From: an uncultured Prevotella sp.
GTDB taxonomy: Bacteria; Bacteroidota; Bacteroidia; Bacteroidales; Bacteroidaceae
Direction of reading: 5' to 3'
Assembly (NCBI GenBank): GCA_934254985.1
Contig: CAKQMS010000009.1
Span: 1-64,000, forward strand
Length of the DNA: 64,000 nt
Shown: positions 6,682 to 15,965 of the stretch, piece by piece
How the letters are laid out: the number at the start of each line of letters is the position of its first letter
Numbering within the stretch: position 1 is the stretch's first letter
Notes under the pieces: generated by a model
The model's database searches: none
Told to the model about the DNA's origin: nothing
What the model saw: only the letters and a program-made list of their open reading frames with translations
Translations under genes and position numbers: made by a program

Positions 6682-7908
6682 ATGATGAAATATAATATTG
6701 CAACTCTTGACAATGGACTTAGAATAATCCATTTGCCAAATACCTCGAAGATAGCATATTGCGGATACCAGATAAAGGCTGGTACTCGCAACGAGAAGCC
6801 AGGCGACGAGGGTTTGGCTCATTTCTGCGAGCATGTTACATTCAAGGGTACTCAAACTCACACTTCTACAGCCATCATAAACAAGCTTGAGAGTGTGGGT
6901 GGCGACCTTAATGCCTTTACTAATAAGGAAGATACCGTTTTCTATTCTGCCATACCTGTAGAGCACTTCGCCAAGGCTGTGGATGTACTCTCGGATATTG
7001 TTTTCTACAGCATATTCCCACAGGCGGAGATAGATAAAGAGGTAGAGGTGATATGCGACGAGATAGAAAGCTACAACGATTCGCCTGCAGAACTCATTTA
7101 TGACGAGTTTGAGAACCTGGTATTCAAAGGTCATCCCTTAGGTCACAACATCCTTGGCTCAGCAGATAGAGTGAGAAGCTTCGCTACTGCCGATGCTATG
7201 CGCTTCACTCAGCAATACTATCGCCCCGATAATGCTATATTCTTTGTGTATGGCAATATCGATTTCAAGCGATTGGTTAAGACCTTGGAGAAGCTAACGC
7301 CAAAGCAACAGCAGGAAAGCTTGGTCGATGAGGCTTTGGCGGTGGCAAACGGTAGATTGCCCGAACTAACGATACTTAACCACGACACACATCAGGCACA
7401 TGTGATGATAGGCAACCGCGCTTATTCTGCCACTCATCCTTTGCGTATACCTCTATATCTGCTCAACAATATGCTTGGCGGTCCTGGCATGAATGCTCGC
7501 CTGAATGTTATTCTGCGTGAGCGTCGCGGACTGGTTTATTCTGTAGAGAGTAGCATGGTTTGCTATGGCGATACAGGCTTGTGGGCAGTATACTTCGGTT
7601 GCGACCCACACGATGTGAATAGATGCGTGAGATTGGTAAAGGGCGAGTTCAAGCGATTGATGGAAAAGCCTTTGTCTGAGAAGACTCTTGCTGCTGCCAA
7701 GAAGCAGATTAAGGGACAGTTGGCTGTGGCTTGCGACAACAACGAGAACTTTGCTATCGACTTTGGCAAGAGCTTCCTGCATTTTGGCGACGAGAAAGAT
7801 ATAGAAAAGCTATATCAGAAGATTGATGCCGTTACAGCCGAGCAGATACAACAAGTGGCGAAAGAAATCTTCGATAAAGATTCCCTCGCCACCTTGGTTA
7901 TTAAGTAA
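6682..7908 (+). CDS. M16 family zinc metallopeptidase (insulinase-like)
   Basis: About 408 residues. The N-terminal M16 domain has the inverted zinc motif HFCEH (HxxEH) near residue 46, followed by a downstream glutamate region (EVEVICDEIESY). A second M16 C-type domain follows (about 160-340), with LRERRGLVYSV typical of the family. Single-chain enzymes of this size are the bacterial processing-peptidase-like members, often acting as dimers on short peptides. No signal peptide is seen, so it is probably cytoplasmic. The start is ATG 6682 (or 6685); an in-frame ATG at 6652 lies inside a terminator hairpin and would encode the hairpin. The gene ends in a terminator embedded in the converging Nudix gene. 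Confidence 0.9.
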   Translation: MMKYNIATLDNGLRIIHLPNTSKIAYCGYQIKAGTRNEKPGDEGLAHFCEHVTFKGTQTHTSTAIINKLESVGGDLNAFTNKEDTVFYSAIPVEHFAKAVDVLSDIVFYSIFPQAEIDKEVEVICDEIESYNDSPAELIYDEFENLVFKGHPLGHNILGSADRVRSFATADAMRFTQQYYRPDNAIFFVYGNIDFKRLVKTLEKLTPKQQQESLVDEALAVANGRLPELTILNHDTHQAHVMIGNRAYSATHPLRIPLYLLNNMLGGPGMNARLNVILRERRGLVYSVESSMVCYGDTGLWAVYFGCDPHDVNRCVRLVKGEFKRLMEKPLSEKTLAAAKKQIKGQLAVACDNNENFAIDFGKSFLHFGDEKDIEKLYQKIDAVTAEQIQQVAKEIFDKDSLATLVIK

Positions 7909-7975
7909 TACTTTGGCTGTTAATTGCCTTGATGAAAAATACCTTGGCTTATTTTGAATAAAGCCTTGGCTATGG

Positions 7976-8503
7976 TTAAGTGAAGAGTTTATCGCTCTTC
8001 ACTTTTTTAATTCCTTCGCTTATGCTCTTCAGTCCGAAGTCGTCGGGATTGATATCCTTTGTTTCAAGCCACATACATTCTGCAGCATCGTCCATAGCTT
8101 TTAGCTGCGAGGTGTCGGCAACTTTGCATTCGAAGAACAGGTCGAGGGTAGGGACGTTTAACCCACTATATAAATAGGTGTTGGGTAGTGAGAACAGAAA
8201 GCGACACGATGTCACTTTCAAGTTTGTCTCTTCCTTAACCTCTCTTGCCACTCCTTCTTCTGCCGTCTCGCCCATATCGGCAAAGCCGCCAGGCAAGTCT
8301 AATGTGCCTTTAGCAGGCTCGTAGAGTCTTCTTGTTACAAGCAGTCGTCCTTCTGCGTCGCGTATCAAAGCCACGTAGGCAGCACTTGGATTCAAGAATT
8401 GCTCAAAGCCGCAGTCTTCACACTTCTTGCTCTTAAAGCTGTTGGTTATATATCTGCTGCTTCCGCAACAAGGACAATATTTAAATATGTCTATGGAGCT
8501 CAT
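7976..8503 (-). CDS. Nudix hydrolase with N-terminal zinc ribbon
   Basis: 175 residues. The N-terminus has a zinc ribbon (CPCCG at 10-14, CEDCG at 28-32), followed by a Nudix domain. The Nudix box starts at G73 and includes E79, R87, E88, E91 and E92; the usual late Gly is Asn94. Zinc-ribbon Nudix proteins include NAD(H) pyrophosphatases and ADP-ribose or nucleotide-sugar hydrolases; the substrate is open. It starts 7 bp after the phosphatase gene and is the last gene of that operon. Its final codons form one arm of the terminator of the converging peptidase gene. Confidence 0.88.
   Translation of the reverse strand: MSSIDIFKYCPCCGSSRYITNSFKSKKCEDCGFEQFLNPSAAYVALIRDAEGRLLVTRRLYEPAKGTLDLPGGFADMGETAEEGVAREVKEETNLKVTSCRFLFSLPNTYLYSGLNVPTLDLFFECKVADTSQLKAMDDAAECMWLETKDINPDDFGLKSISEGIKKVKSDKLFT
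7979..8008 (+). terminator. terminator of the M16 peptidase gene, inside the Nudix 3' end
   Basis: AGTGAAGAG (7979-7987) pairs with CTCTTCACT (7995-8003) and is followed by a T-run to 8008. It works for the plus strand. On the minus strand the same bases encode the last residues of the Nudix protein. Confidence 0.8.
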
Positions 8504-8510
8504 AGCATTT

Positions 8511-10001
8511 TTACTTCTTGTCGATTTCCACCTCTGTTATAGCGTCGCCGATACATCCGTTAGGCATCTGAATTCTCAGAAGGTCGCAGATGGTTGCAGC
8601 TGTATCAACGATACGAGTAGGAGTTGCTGTACGACCTTGGCGCACGTGCCATCCCATGAAAATCAAAGGGATATGTGAATCGTATGGGTTCCAGTTGTAA
8701 TGAGAGGCACCACGATATTTGTCGTCGTAGGTCCATGTGAAGCCAGCAGGACGAGGCAACACCATGATGTCGCCAGAGCGATGAAGGTTGTAGCCGTTTA
8801 TCACGCGCTCTCTTACTATCTGTGGCACACTTGCTGTTGCGGCATGCTCCATGTCAACAACCCATTGCAAATCCTTCTCCTTCTTCAGTTGCTTTATCGC
8901 GAAAGCCTTCACCTCGTCGGCATCGATATTGTTTGCTTCGAGCCATCCGTGGTTCAAGTAAACGCGGCAATCCATGATAGAGCTGATATATTTGCCCTCT
9001 TTGCCATATTTCTCGGCAAGCTTAGCGTTTATGTTGGCAACAACCTTATAGCCATCCCAGCCTACAGCTGCAATCTTGTGCTCGGCAAGATAGTTAGGGT
9101 TGTGGCATCCGCCATGGTCGGCAGTAAGGAACAATAGGTATTGTCCTTTGCCCACTTCCTTGTCGAGGAAGCTGAGGAAATGTGCCAATCCCTTGTCGGC
9201 AGCCATGTATACAGACTTGTTGTCTTCACCACGTGTGCCATATTTATGGCTCATAGCGTCGGTCGACGAGATGCTTACGCATATCATATCCGTATACTTT
9301 CCTTTGCCCAGCTGCTCATTCTTTACAGTAGCTTCAGCCAAGTCGAAAGTCATGGTAGCACCTTCTGGTATCATTTTTGGGTCTGTGCCTGGCTTAATCT
9401 TTATTTTGCCATTAAACTTGTCTACCCATTTAGGCAATTGTGGCATATAGTATGTGCTTGTAACAAACTTGCCTGCCTTGGAGTCGTACCAGTATGCAGC
9501 ATTTGCCGAGCGACCGGCAGGAAGTATGGCTGCTCTATCTTTCAAAGCTACGCCAATAACCTTGGAGTTGAAGTCGGTAGCAAGGCGAATTTGGTCGCCA
9601 ATAGTTGTTGACAGCAGATTGCATGGCGACATTCTGCCAGCATCATTCTTTGAACCTACCGACTCTACGGTAGTATCCTTGCAGCAATACACATCTTTGC
9701 CATCTATCTGGAAGCTGTTGCCAGCTATGCCGTGAATGGCAGGTGTGGCGCCTGTATACGTACTTGTATGACCAATAGCCGTTACCGTAGGCAGATAGTT
9801 AATCATGTTGTTGTCGCATGAGAAACCCTCGTTGATAAGACGCTTAAAACCTCCGTCGCAATATTGGTCGTAGTAATAATTAAGGTAGTCCCAGCGCATC
9901 TGGTCGATGATGATGCCAACTACCAATTTTGGTCTTTTGATTTGTGCATTGGCAGCAAAGCCTGTGAGAGCTAAAGCCAATAGCAGAACGAACTTTTTCA
10001 T
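8511..10001 (-). CDS. PafA-like alkaline phosphatase/phosphodiesterase superfamily enzyme, exported
   Basis: 496 residues with a clear signal peptide ending at about ANAQ (20). The catalytic pattern matches the PafA type of the alkaline phosphatase superfamily. The likely nucleophile is T79 in GHTS, after metal ligand D33. N95 follows, then a KDR motif (the Lys-x-Arg pair of PafA), a DAMSH metal motif, TADHGG and a late YDSHIP histidine. Such enzymes hydrolyse phosphate monoesters in the periplasm and are known in Bacteroidetes as poorly phosphate-repressed phosphatases. The order is thioredoxin-like lipoprotein, phosphatase, Nudix, which suggests a shared role in phosphate or nucleotide scavenging. 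Monoesterase versus diesterase activity cannot be settled from sequence. Confidence 0.87.
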   Translation of the reverse strand: MKKFVLLLALALTGFAANAQIKRPKLVVGIIIDQMRWDYLNYYYDQYCDGGFKRLINEGFSCDNNMINYLPTVTAIGHTSTYTGATPAIHGIAGNSFQIDGKDVYCCKDTTVESVGSKNDAGRMSPCNLLSTTIGDQIRLATDFNSKVIGVALKDRAAILPAGRSANAAYWYDSKAGKFVTSTYYMPQLPKWVDKFNGKIKIKPGTDPKMIPEGATMTFDLAEATVKNEQLGKGKYTDMICVSISSTDAMSHKYGTRGEDNKSVYMAADKGLAHFLSFLDKEVGKGQYLLFLTADHGGCHNPNYLAEHKIAAVGWDGYKVVANINAKLAEKYGKEGKYISSIMDCRVYLNHGWLEANNIDADEVKAFAIKQLKKEKDLQWVVDMEHAATASVPQIVRERVINGYNLHRSGDIMVLPRPAGFTWTYDDKYRGASHYNWNPYDSHIPLIFMGWHVRQGRTATPTRIVDTAATICDLLRIQMPNGCIGDAITEVEIDKK

Positions 10002-10047
10002 ATTGTTTGATAATGTTAGTGGTGATAGCCTGTACGCTTAGGCTCTC

Positions 10048-11229
10048 TTACAGCAAAGCCTTAATTTCAGCATCGATATCCTTTATCTGAACATCACGCT
10101 TCTGCAAAACGTTGTTCTTGTCGATAAGGAAGTATGTAGGGATGTCTCTTACGTTGTACATACCAAGTTCTGCTGCATTCAAGCCGTCGTCTGAATGAAC
10201 GCATATCCATGGCAAAGCTGCCACACTTGTCTTCCAGAAATGCTCGTCTGGGTCGACGCTTACCTGATAAATCTCGAAGCCCTGAGCATGATACTTGTTG
10301 TAGAGTTCGCGCAACTGCATGATACGAGCTGTACTCTCCTTAGTTGCAAACGCATGGAAGTCGAGCATCACCACCTTACCCTTTAGACTTGATAGCTTTC
10401 TGATGTTGCCCTTGTTGTCAGGCAAAGCGATGTCGATAACGCCAGTATATTCCACCTTGCTTGGGTCTACGGTCTGCTGCTGTTCTGCCTTCATGATGCG
10501 GATATTCTTCAATCCTTCGATAGCTATGTTGTGAAGGTTTAGTCCGCGCTCAGCCTTTGGATAATAAGTGTCCCAGCTTGTAGCTACAGCAGCAAACACC
10601 TTTACGTCGTCCTCGTTGCTGCGAGGATTGAATACCAAAGCATTCTCGTAGCCTAATGCAATTGTTTGGAATAGAGCAAAGTAGGCATATGCTTTCATAG
10701 GCTCTTTAAAGATGTAGTTGGTCTTCACGCCCTCTTTGTATTGTGCGAGGATAACTCTGATAGAGTCGCGCATAACATCGTCGTTGAGGTTGGTGTTTCT
10801 TACAATATTATTAATAGAAGCCTGAAGAGCCATCTGACCTATTGCAAGTTCCTTAATCTTTGAACATTCGTCAGAACCCGACACCTCGTATTGGCTTGCC
10901 ATGGTAGGGTAGGCTGCCTTGATGGTTACATGCTCCGTAGAGTCGGCAGCAACATTGATAATCTGACCAGCTATACGCAAGCGATAGAACTCTGGTGCAG
11001 AAGGAGCATCTACAGCAAACGAGAAGTTGCCGTCGGCATCAAGCTTAGTAGAGTCGACAACAACAGCTCCGTTGAGGCTCATGTTCTCAAAATACAATAG
11101 TGAATCCTTAGCGTCGGTAATGTTTCCGCTTACCTCAAATTTCTTGTTACTACAAGAAACTGCTCCCAACATCATTAATGAAACTGCGAGAGCAGAAAGT
11201 GTTTTTGATATATTCATTTTTATATTCAT
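10048..11229 (-). CDS. lipoprotein with DUF4369-like and thioredoxin-like domains, no CxxC
   Basis: 393 residues. A lipoprotein signal (SLMMLGAVSCSNKK) is followed by a DUF4369-like beta domain (about 30-130), a helical middle, and a C-terminal TlpA/AhpC-type thioredoxin fold (about 265-393). At the place where TlpA proteins have WCxxC, this one has HAFATKESTA, so both redox cysteines are absent. The fold is otherwise well kept (FEIYQVSVDPD, IPTYFLIDK). It is therefore probably a binding or chaperone module rather than an oxidoreductase. It is the first gene of the operon with the phosphatase and Nudix genes. Either Met1 or Met5 could start it. Confidence 0.82.
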   Translation of the reverse strand: MNIKMNISKTLSALAVSLMMLGAVSCSNKKFEVSGNITDAKDSLLYFENMSLNGAVVVDSTKLDADGNFSFAVDAPSAPEFYRLRIAGQIINVAADSTEHVTIKAAYPTMASQYEVSGSDECSKIKELAIGQMALQASINNIVRNTNLNDDVMRDSIRVILAQYKEGVKTNYIFKEPMKAYAYFALFQTIALGYENALVFNPRSNEDDVKVFAAVATSWDTYYPKAERGLNLHNIAIEGLKNIRIMKAEQQQTVDPSKVEYTGVIDIALPDNKGNIRKLSSLKGKVVMLDFHAFATKESTARIMQLRELYNKYHAQGFEIYQVSVDPDEHFWKTSVAALPWICVHSDDGLNAAELGMYNVRDIPTYFLIDKNNVLQKRDVQIKDIDAEIKALL

Positions 11230-11276
11230 TTATTTCTTTCGATAAATATTTCTTCAGACAGATATTTCTTCCGATA

Positions 11277-11284
11277 CAAAGATA
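11277..11284 (-). promoter_or_regulatory. -7 promoter box of the thioredoxin-like/phosphatase/Nudix operon
   Basis: TATCTTTG on the minus strand matches TAnnTTTG and lies about 48 bp upstream of the first gene. Confidence 0.6.
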
Positions 11285-11398
11285 GTGCAAAAGAGTGGAA
11301 TGGCAAAACAATCGACAAAAAAGACGTTAAATCAGAGCAAGAAATCAAAAAAATCACATGTTTATTCCTATTTCTTCGTTTATTAATAATAAAATAGG

Positions 11399-11406
11399 TA
11401 TATTTG
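11399..11406 (+). promoter_or_regulatory. -7 promoter box of pnp
   Basis: TATATTTG followed by CACG matches TAnnTTTG and lies 54 bp upstream of the pnp ATG. The leader carries no clear Shine-Dalgarno site, as is usual in this group. Confidence 0.65.
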
Positions 11407-11459
11407 CACGATTTATATTTTTAGATGTTTGACACAATCAACAACATTAAGATTTTTAG

Positions 11460-13796
11460 ATGAACGTAATTACGAAAACAGTTCAATTGCCTGATGGAAG
11501 AACCATCACAATTGAGACCGGAAAAGTTGCAAAACAGGCTGATGGTGCTGCGGTTCTCCGCATGGGTAACACAGTGCTTCTCGCAACTGTTTGTGCAGCA
11601 AAGGATGCAGTTCCGGGTACAGATTTTATGCCTTTGCAAGTAGATTACCGTGAGCAGTACAGTGCTGCTGGTCGTTTCCCTGGTGGTTTCACCAAGCGCG
11701 AAGGCAAGGCTAGCGATGAGGAAATCCTTACCTCTCGCCTTGTGGACCGTGCTTTGCGTCCACTTTTCCCTTCTAACTACCATGCAGAAGTTTACGTACA
11801 GGTAATGTTGCTCTCAGCCGATGGTGTTGACCAGCCAGATGCCCTCGCAGGTTTCGCTGCTTCAGCTGCCATGGCTTGTTCAGATATTCCTTTCGAGTAC
11901 TATATCTCTGAGGTTCGTGTAGCTCGTATCAATGGTGAGTATGTTGTTAACCCTACATTCCAGCAGATGGAAGAGGCTGACATGGATATCATGGTTGGTG
12001 CTACCAAGGACAATATCATGATGGTAGAAGGTGAGATGAAGGAAGTTTCTGAGCAGGATCTCATTGGTGCCCTCAAGGTTGCTGCCGAGGCTATCAAGCC
12101 TATGTGCGAACTCCAGTATGAGTTGGCTAAGGAGAAGGGTACTGACGTGAAGCGTGAGTATGACCACGAGATCAACGACGAGGAACTCCGTGAGCAGATC
12201 AAGTCTGAGCTTTACAAGCCAGCTTATGATATCAATCATCAGGCTTTGGAGAAGCATGCACGTCAGGATGCTTTCGACAAGGTTTTGGCTGATTTCCTTG
12301 AGAAGTATGACGCTGCTCATACCGATCTTTCTGAGGAAGACTTGGAGGAGAAGCACGCTGAGGCTACCCGTTACTATGATGACGTAATGCGCGATGCTAT
12401 GCGCCGTTGCATCCTCGACGAGGGCTTGCGCCTTGATGGCCGTGCTACTACAGAAATCCGCCCTATCTGGTGCGAGGTATCTCCACTCCCAATGCCTCAC
12501 GGAAGCGCTATCTTCCAGCGTGGTGAGACTATGTCTCTCTCTACATGTACTCTTGGTACAAAGATGGATGAGAAGCTTATCGACGGTGTGCTCGAGAAGA
12601 GCTACCAGCGCTTCCTCCTTCACTATAACTTCCCTCCATTCTCTACAGGTGAGGCTAAGGCTCAGCGCGGTGTAGGCCGTCGTGAGATTGGTCACGGTCA
12701 CTTGGCATGGCGTGGTTTGAAGGGCCAGATTCCTGCAGACTTCCCTTACACAGTACGTTTGGTAAGCCAGATCTTGGAGTCTAACGGTTCTTCTTCTATG
12801 GCTACTGTTTGTGCCGGTACTCTCGCCCTGATGGATGCAGGTGTTCCTATGAAGAAGCCAGTTTCTGGTATCGCTATGGGTCTTATCAAGAACCCAGGTG
12901 AGGACAAGTACGCTATCCTCAGTGATATCCTCGGTGATGAGGACCACTTGGGTGATATGGACTTCAAGACCACAGGTACCCGCGATGGTTTGACCGCTAC
13001 ACAGATGGATATCAAGTGCGACGGTTTGAGCTTCGAGATTCTTGAGGAGGCTTTGATGCAGGCTAAGGCTGGTCGTGAGCACATCCTCAACTGCATGATG
13101 GAGACAATCTCTGAGCCACGTGCCGAGATGAAGCCACAGGTTCCACGTATCGTAGCTATCGAGATTCCTAAGGAGTTCATCGGTGCTGTTATCGGCCCTG
13201 GAGGTAAGATTATCCAGCAGATGCAGGAAGATACTGGCGCTACAATCACTATCGAAGAGGCTGATGGCGTAGGTAAGGTTCAGGTTTCTGCTCCTAACAA
13301 GGCTTCTATCGATGCAGCTCTTGGCAAGATCAAGGCTATCGTAGCTGTTCCTGAGGTAGGCGAGGTTTACGAGGGTACTGTTCGTTCTATCATGCCTTAC
13401 GGTTGCTTCGTAGAAATCCTTCCTGGTAAGGATGGTTTGCTCCACATCTCAGAAATCGACTGGAAGCGTCTTGAGACAGTAGAAGAGGCAGGTATCAAGG
13501 AGGGTGACAAGATCACAGTTAAGCTCCTCGAAATAGATCCTAAGACTGGTAAGTATAAGCTCTCTCACAAGGTTCTTATTCCAAAGCCAGAGGGGTATGT
13601 AGAGCGTGAGCGTCGTCCACGTCCAGAGCGTGGTGAGCGTCGTCCTCGTCCTGATCACAACAACGGTGAGCGTCAGGAGCGTCGTCAGCCACGTCGCTTC
13701 GAGCACAACAACCGTGAGGACTATCATGATCCAATGGCAAATCGTGAGCCAAAGGATTTTAACGACAGCCTCGATCGCAATTCCGATATCGATTAA
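11460..13796 (+). CDS. pnp: polyribonucleotide nucleotidyltransferase (PNPase)
   Basis: 778 residues. PNPase degrades RNA 3' to 5' by phosphorolysis, as a trimer in the cytoplasm. The domain order is complete: RNase PH-like 1 (about 10-145), helical linker (to about 320), RNase PH-like 2 (about 325-460), KH with the IGPGGKI loop near residue 576, and S1 from about 634. An Arg/Pro/Asn-rich tail of about 70 residues ends the protein, longer than in the E. coli enzyme and likely to bind RNA. Codon use is strongly biased, as expected of a highly expressed gene. It is monocistronic, between its own promoter and the strong terminator at 13822-13864. Confidence 0.97.
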   Translation: MNVITKTVQLPDGRTITIETGKVAKQADGAAVLRMGNTVLLATVCAAKDAVPGTDFMPLQVDYREQYSAAGRFPGGFTKREGKASDEEILTSRLVDRALRPLFPSNYHAEVYVQVMLLSADGVDQPDALAGFAASAAMACSDIPFEYYISEVRVARINGEYVVNPTFQQMEEADMDIMVGATKDNIMMVEGEMKEVSEQDLIGALKVAAEAIKPMCELQYELAKEKGTDVKREYDHEINDEELREQIKSELYKPAYDINHQALEKHARQDAFDKVLADFLEKYDAAHTDLSEEDLEEKHAEATRYYDDVMRDAMRRCILDEGLRLDGRATTEIRPIWCEVSPLPMPHGSAIFQRGETMSLSTCTLGTKMDEKLIDGVLEKSYQRFLLHYNFPPFSTGEAKAQRGVGRREIGHGHLAWRGLKGQIPADFPYTVRLVSQILESNGSSSMATVCAGTLALMDAGVPMKKPVSGIAMGLIKNPGEDKYAILSDILGDEDHLGDMDFKTTGTRDGLTATQMDIKCDGLSFEILEEALMQAKAGREHILNCMMETISEPRAEMKPQVPRIVAIEIPKEFIGAVIGPGGKIIQQMQEDTGATITIEEADGVGKVQVSAPNKASIDAALGKIKAIVAVPEVGEVYEGTVRSIMPYGCFVEILPGKDGLLHISEIDWKRLETVEEAGIKEGDKITVKLLEIDPKTGKYKLSHKVLIPKPEGYVERERRPRPERGERRPRPDHNNGERQERRQPRRFEHNNREDYHDPMANREPKDFNDSLDRNSDID

Positions 13797-13821
13797 TCAA
13801 CAATAGGTTAACATATCCTTT

Positions 13822-13864
13822 AAGATGCCTGCGTAGCAATAAGCTATTGCAGGCATCTTTTTTT
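13822..13864 (+). terminator. intrinsic terminator of pnp
   Basis: AAGATGCCTGC (13822-13832) pairs with GCAGGCATCTT (13849-13859), followed by a T-run to 13864. Confidence 0.92.
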
Positions 13865-13870
13865 ACTTCA

Positions 13871-13936
13871 TTTTTATAGCTTGTTATCTATATTTTTATA
13901 GCCTATTATCTATATTTATATAGCCCAATATCTTTA
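13871..13936. repeat. 22-bp tandem repeat, three units
   Basis: Units start at 13871, 13893 and 13915 and share TTTATAGC followed by ATCTATAT-like text. The third unit is more diverged. It lies in the AT-rich gap after pnp and has no visible coding role. Confidence 0.7.
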
Positions 13937-14029
13937 TTTTTTCCCCCATTTCAACGTGTAACAATTTGTCCGTTACAACGTTTTACGCTGTTTTTTACGT
14001 ATTGACACCTTGGCTAATCAACAATTCTC

Positions 14030-14037
14030 TATCTTTG
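14030..14037 (+). promoter_or_regulatory. -7 promoter box of a candidate small RNA
   Basis: TATCTTTG followed by CATC matches TAnnTTTG. No protein gene begins within the next 230 bases, and the transcript would meet a strong terminator at 14238-14273. Confidence 0.55.
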
Positions 14038-14043
14038 CATCAT

Positions 14044-14273
14044 ATTAATATTCTCTCTTTAATATTCTCTCGATTTCAGATAAATAGATTTCTGATAGAT
14101 AATAGTGAATGATTAGACTTTAAAACGATACACTAATACTCTTTCAAACTGATATTCAAAACAAATAGTATCGTAATTTAAAAAAAGGATTAATAAATTT
14201 GATGCTATAATGCAGACAAACATGACGATCATTCCGTAAGGAGACTTTGTCGCGAAGACAGGGTCTCCTTTTT
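14044..14273 (+). ncRNA. candidate small RNA of about 230 nt
   Basis: The interval is bounded by a good -7 box (14030-14037) and an intrinsic terminator (14238-14273). It contains no credible protein frame; the longest obvious one is a 9-codon frame starting at 14210 (MQTNMTIIP). Internal complementarity includes ACGATAC near 14124 with GTATCGT near 14168. It does not show a recognisable 6S, tmRNA or RNase P core. It could instead be a leader that attenuates, but the next gene begins more than 600 bases later. Confidence 0.4.
14238..14273 (+). terminator. intrinsic terminator of the candidate small RNA
   Basis: AAGGAGAC (14238-14245) pairs with GTCTCCTT (14263-14270), followed by TTTTT. Confidence 0.8.
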
Positions 14274-14458
14274 CGTCTAATCTAAGACAACTATCTTACT
14301 TCTAATTCTTTTATATTTTGCCGCAAAGATATAAAAATGCTACTTTTTAACAAAATAAACTAGGATCATCCAACAAACATAGGGGATTAGTGGGCTCAGC
14401 GGACAGCAATAGATAAAAATAGCTCTTAACCTCCTTAAAAAAGACATTTAGTTTCATT

Positions 14459-14517
14459 GCCAGTACTACCTAAGTGAAACTCCAGTACCACCTAAGTGGT
14501 ACTAAAAGTGGTACTGG
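14459..14517. other. nested palindromes in the gap before the RHS locus
   Basis: CCAGTACCAC (14482-14491) faces GTGGTACT (14496-14503) and again GTGGTACTGG (14508-14517), so two alternative hairpins can form. A partial direct repeat of the same text (CAGTACTACCTAAGTG) precedes at 14461-14476. Nothing else is recognised in 14274-14700 apart from a minus-strand -7 box (TATCTTTG, 14324-14331) with no gene behind it. Confidence 0.5.
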
Positions 14518-14707
14518 AAGACTTGTTTTATTCAATTATATAGCTTGCAGAATTCAACTATATTTTCTAAAATCAATAGCCTAAAGACTATCTGAAGTTG
14601 TATATAGACTGAGGGTAGAGTCGATTACAGATGACAATGTGGAGTCAAATTGCTCCAAGACCCGAAAATATTCCTCCAAAAGGAGTGAGTTTCTCGGATT
14701 TTATTTG

Positions 14708-14812
14708 TATTTTTGCCATGCCTGATGAGGTTTTGTTTGATTATTTTTGCAACACTAAATTAAGTGAATCCTCTGATATGGCAAAATCCTGGGCAACTTT
14801 TTGTTGCTCAGG
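14708..14812 (+). promoter_or_regulatory. possible promoter boxes and leader hairpin of the RHS locus
   Basis: Two TATTTTTG matches to TAnnTTTG lie at 14708-14715 and 14742-14749. A hairpin follows, CCTGGGCAAC (14789-14798) with GTTGCTCAGG (14803-14812). On the minus strand the stretch reads like a short protein remnant (VPEQQKVAQDFAISEDSLN), possibly the tail of a lost gene. The promoter assignment is weak because the region is T-rich. Confidence 0.35.
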
Positions 14813-14894
14813 TACTTAAAATGTTTAATTTACAATAGTGTTGCGGAATTAAGGTATATTTTCAAATCGTAAAGTCTACTAAATTTTACTTTAT

Positions 14895-15944
14895 ATGACA
14901 AAAATTATAATTCGAATGTGTTTATGTCTATTGCTTTTAGGCATTAGTCTTAATATGAAATCACAATGTAGTCAAGAAATGTCTTCCTTGACGACGGGAA
15001 AATACTTGTTAATGCCTATAAAAGGTCTTGTTGTAGGCGAAAGTGGCAAAGACTGTGTTTGGGATTTTTCAGATTTGAAATATTCAAAATCTACGCAAAC
15101 ATTATTGTGCAAAGTAGACTCTGCAGGACAGATTGAAATCTCAGATGACAAACAAATATCATATTATGCCATTAATGGCGACACTGTTTGGCAGATGGGT
15201 AAGGAGTCGCCTTTGGAAATACTTGAATATACCTCGCCAATTTGTTGCTTAAAAGTTCCGATTGAGTTTTGTGATTCTATATCCCATGAGTTTGAAGGTA
15301 ATGGTGTTTATTGTGGCGATCATTATCTCAAGGAGAAAGGTTCTTACAAGGTGGTGGTGGATGGTATAGGCGATATTGTTTTCTCAGATGCAGATACCCT
15401 TCGAAATCTATTTCGTGTGTATAAGCAGAAAGCTTATGCAGTGGCTATGGATTTAGACTCCCCCGTTATTGACTCTATGCACTTGAAGCAGGTGATAGAA
15501 GAACGTTATGAATGGTATGTGAAAGATGTTCCTCTTCCATTATACTCTACTATTACTACCACAAAATATGTAAATCTCATGCCAATATCTACATCTTATC
15601 GCTCCTATTGTTGTATGCCTAAAGGTTTTAGCAATATGCAAGAATATATCCAAAGCAAAGATAGTTTGGATAGTCTGGAGAATGTTAATGTGAAAGATAT
15701 AATACATTATGATATTGAAAAGACAATAAGCAAATTAATTGTGAATTTTAATCTTGATTCAGATGCTTATGTTTCTATGCTGTTGGCAAACAATATGGGT
15801 ATGATATATGATAGTAAGAGGTCGCACTTGGCGAAGGGTACAGGATATAAATTCGCTTTTGACATCAATGGGTTGAAATCTGGTGTATATGTCGTCTACA
15901 TAAATGTTGACGGTGTTGTTTATAGCGAGAAGATAAAGGTGTAG
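14895..15944 (+). CDS. exported protein of unknown function at the head of the RHS locus
   Basis: 349 residues with a signal peptide (MCLCLLLLGISLNMKSQ, cleavage near 24). The body has no motif recognised with confidence. The C-terminus (about 260-349) is a small beta domain ending in GVYVVYINVDGVVYSEKIKV, which resembles type IX secretion sorting domains or their T9SS-like relatives. It lies 21 bp upstream of the RHS toxin gene in the same direction, so the two are probably co-transcribed. In related Bacteroidetes, proteins of this kind sit before RHS genes and may help surface display; that role is inference. Confidence 0.7.
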   Translation: MTKIIIRMCLCLLLLGISLNMKSQCSQEMSSLTTGKYLLMPIKGLVVGESGKDCVWDFSDLKYSKSTQTLLCKVDSAGQIEISDDKQISYYAINGDTVWQMGKESPLEILEYTSPICCLKVPIEFCDSISHEFEGNGVYCGDHYLKEKGSYKVVVDGIGDIVFSDADTLRNLFRVYKQKAYAVAMDLDSPVIDSMHLKQVIEERYEWYVKDVPLPLYSTITTTKYVNLMPISTSYRSYCCMPKGFSNMQEYIQSKDSLDSLENVNVKDIIHYDIEKTISKLIVNFNLDSDAYVSMLLANNMGMIYDSKRSHLAKGTGYKFAFDINGLKSGVYVVYINVDGVVYSEKIKV

Positions 15945-15965
15945 AATAATATCGTCCATAAAGCA

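Noticed and set aside
11880..13445. 521-codon open frame antisense to pnp
   Set aside because: It lies wholly within pnp, whose biased codon use leaves the opposite strand open. The product has no domain, and pnp is certain.
14631..14819. 62-codon plus-strand frame before the RHS locus
   Set aside because: Its composition is unlike a protein. It spans two promoter-like boxes and a hairpin, and the opposite strand looks more like a coding remnant.
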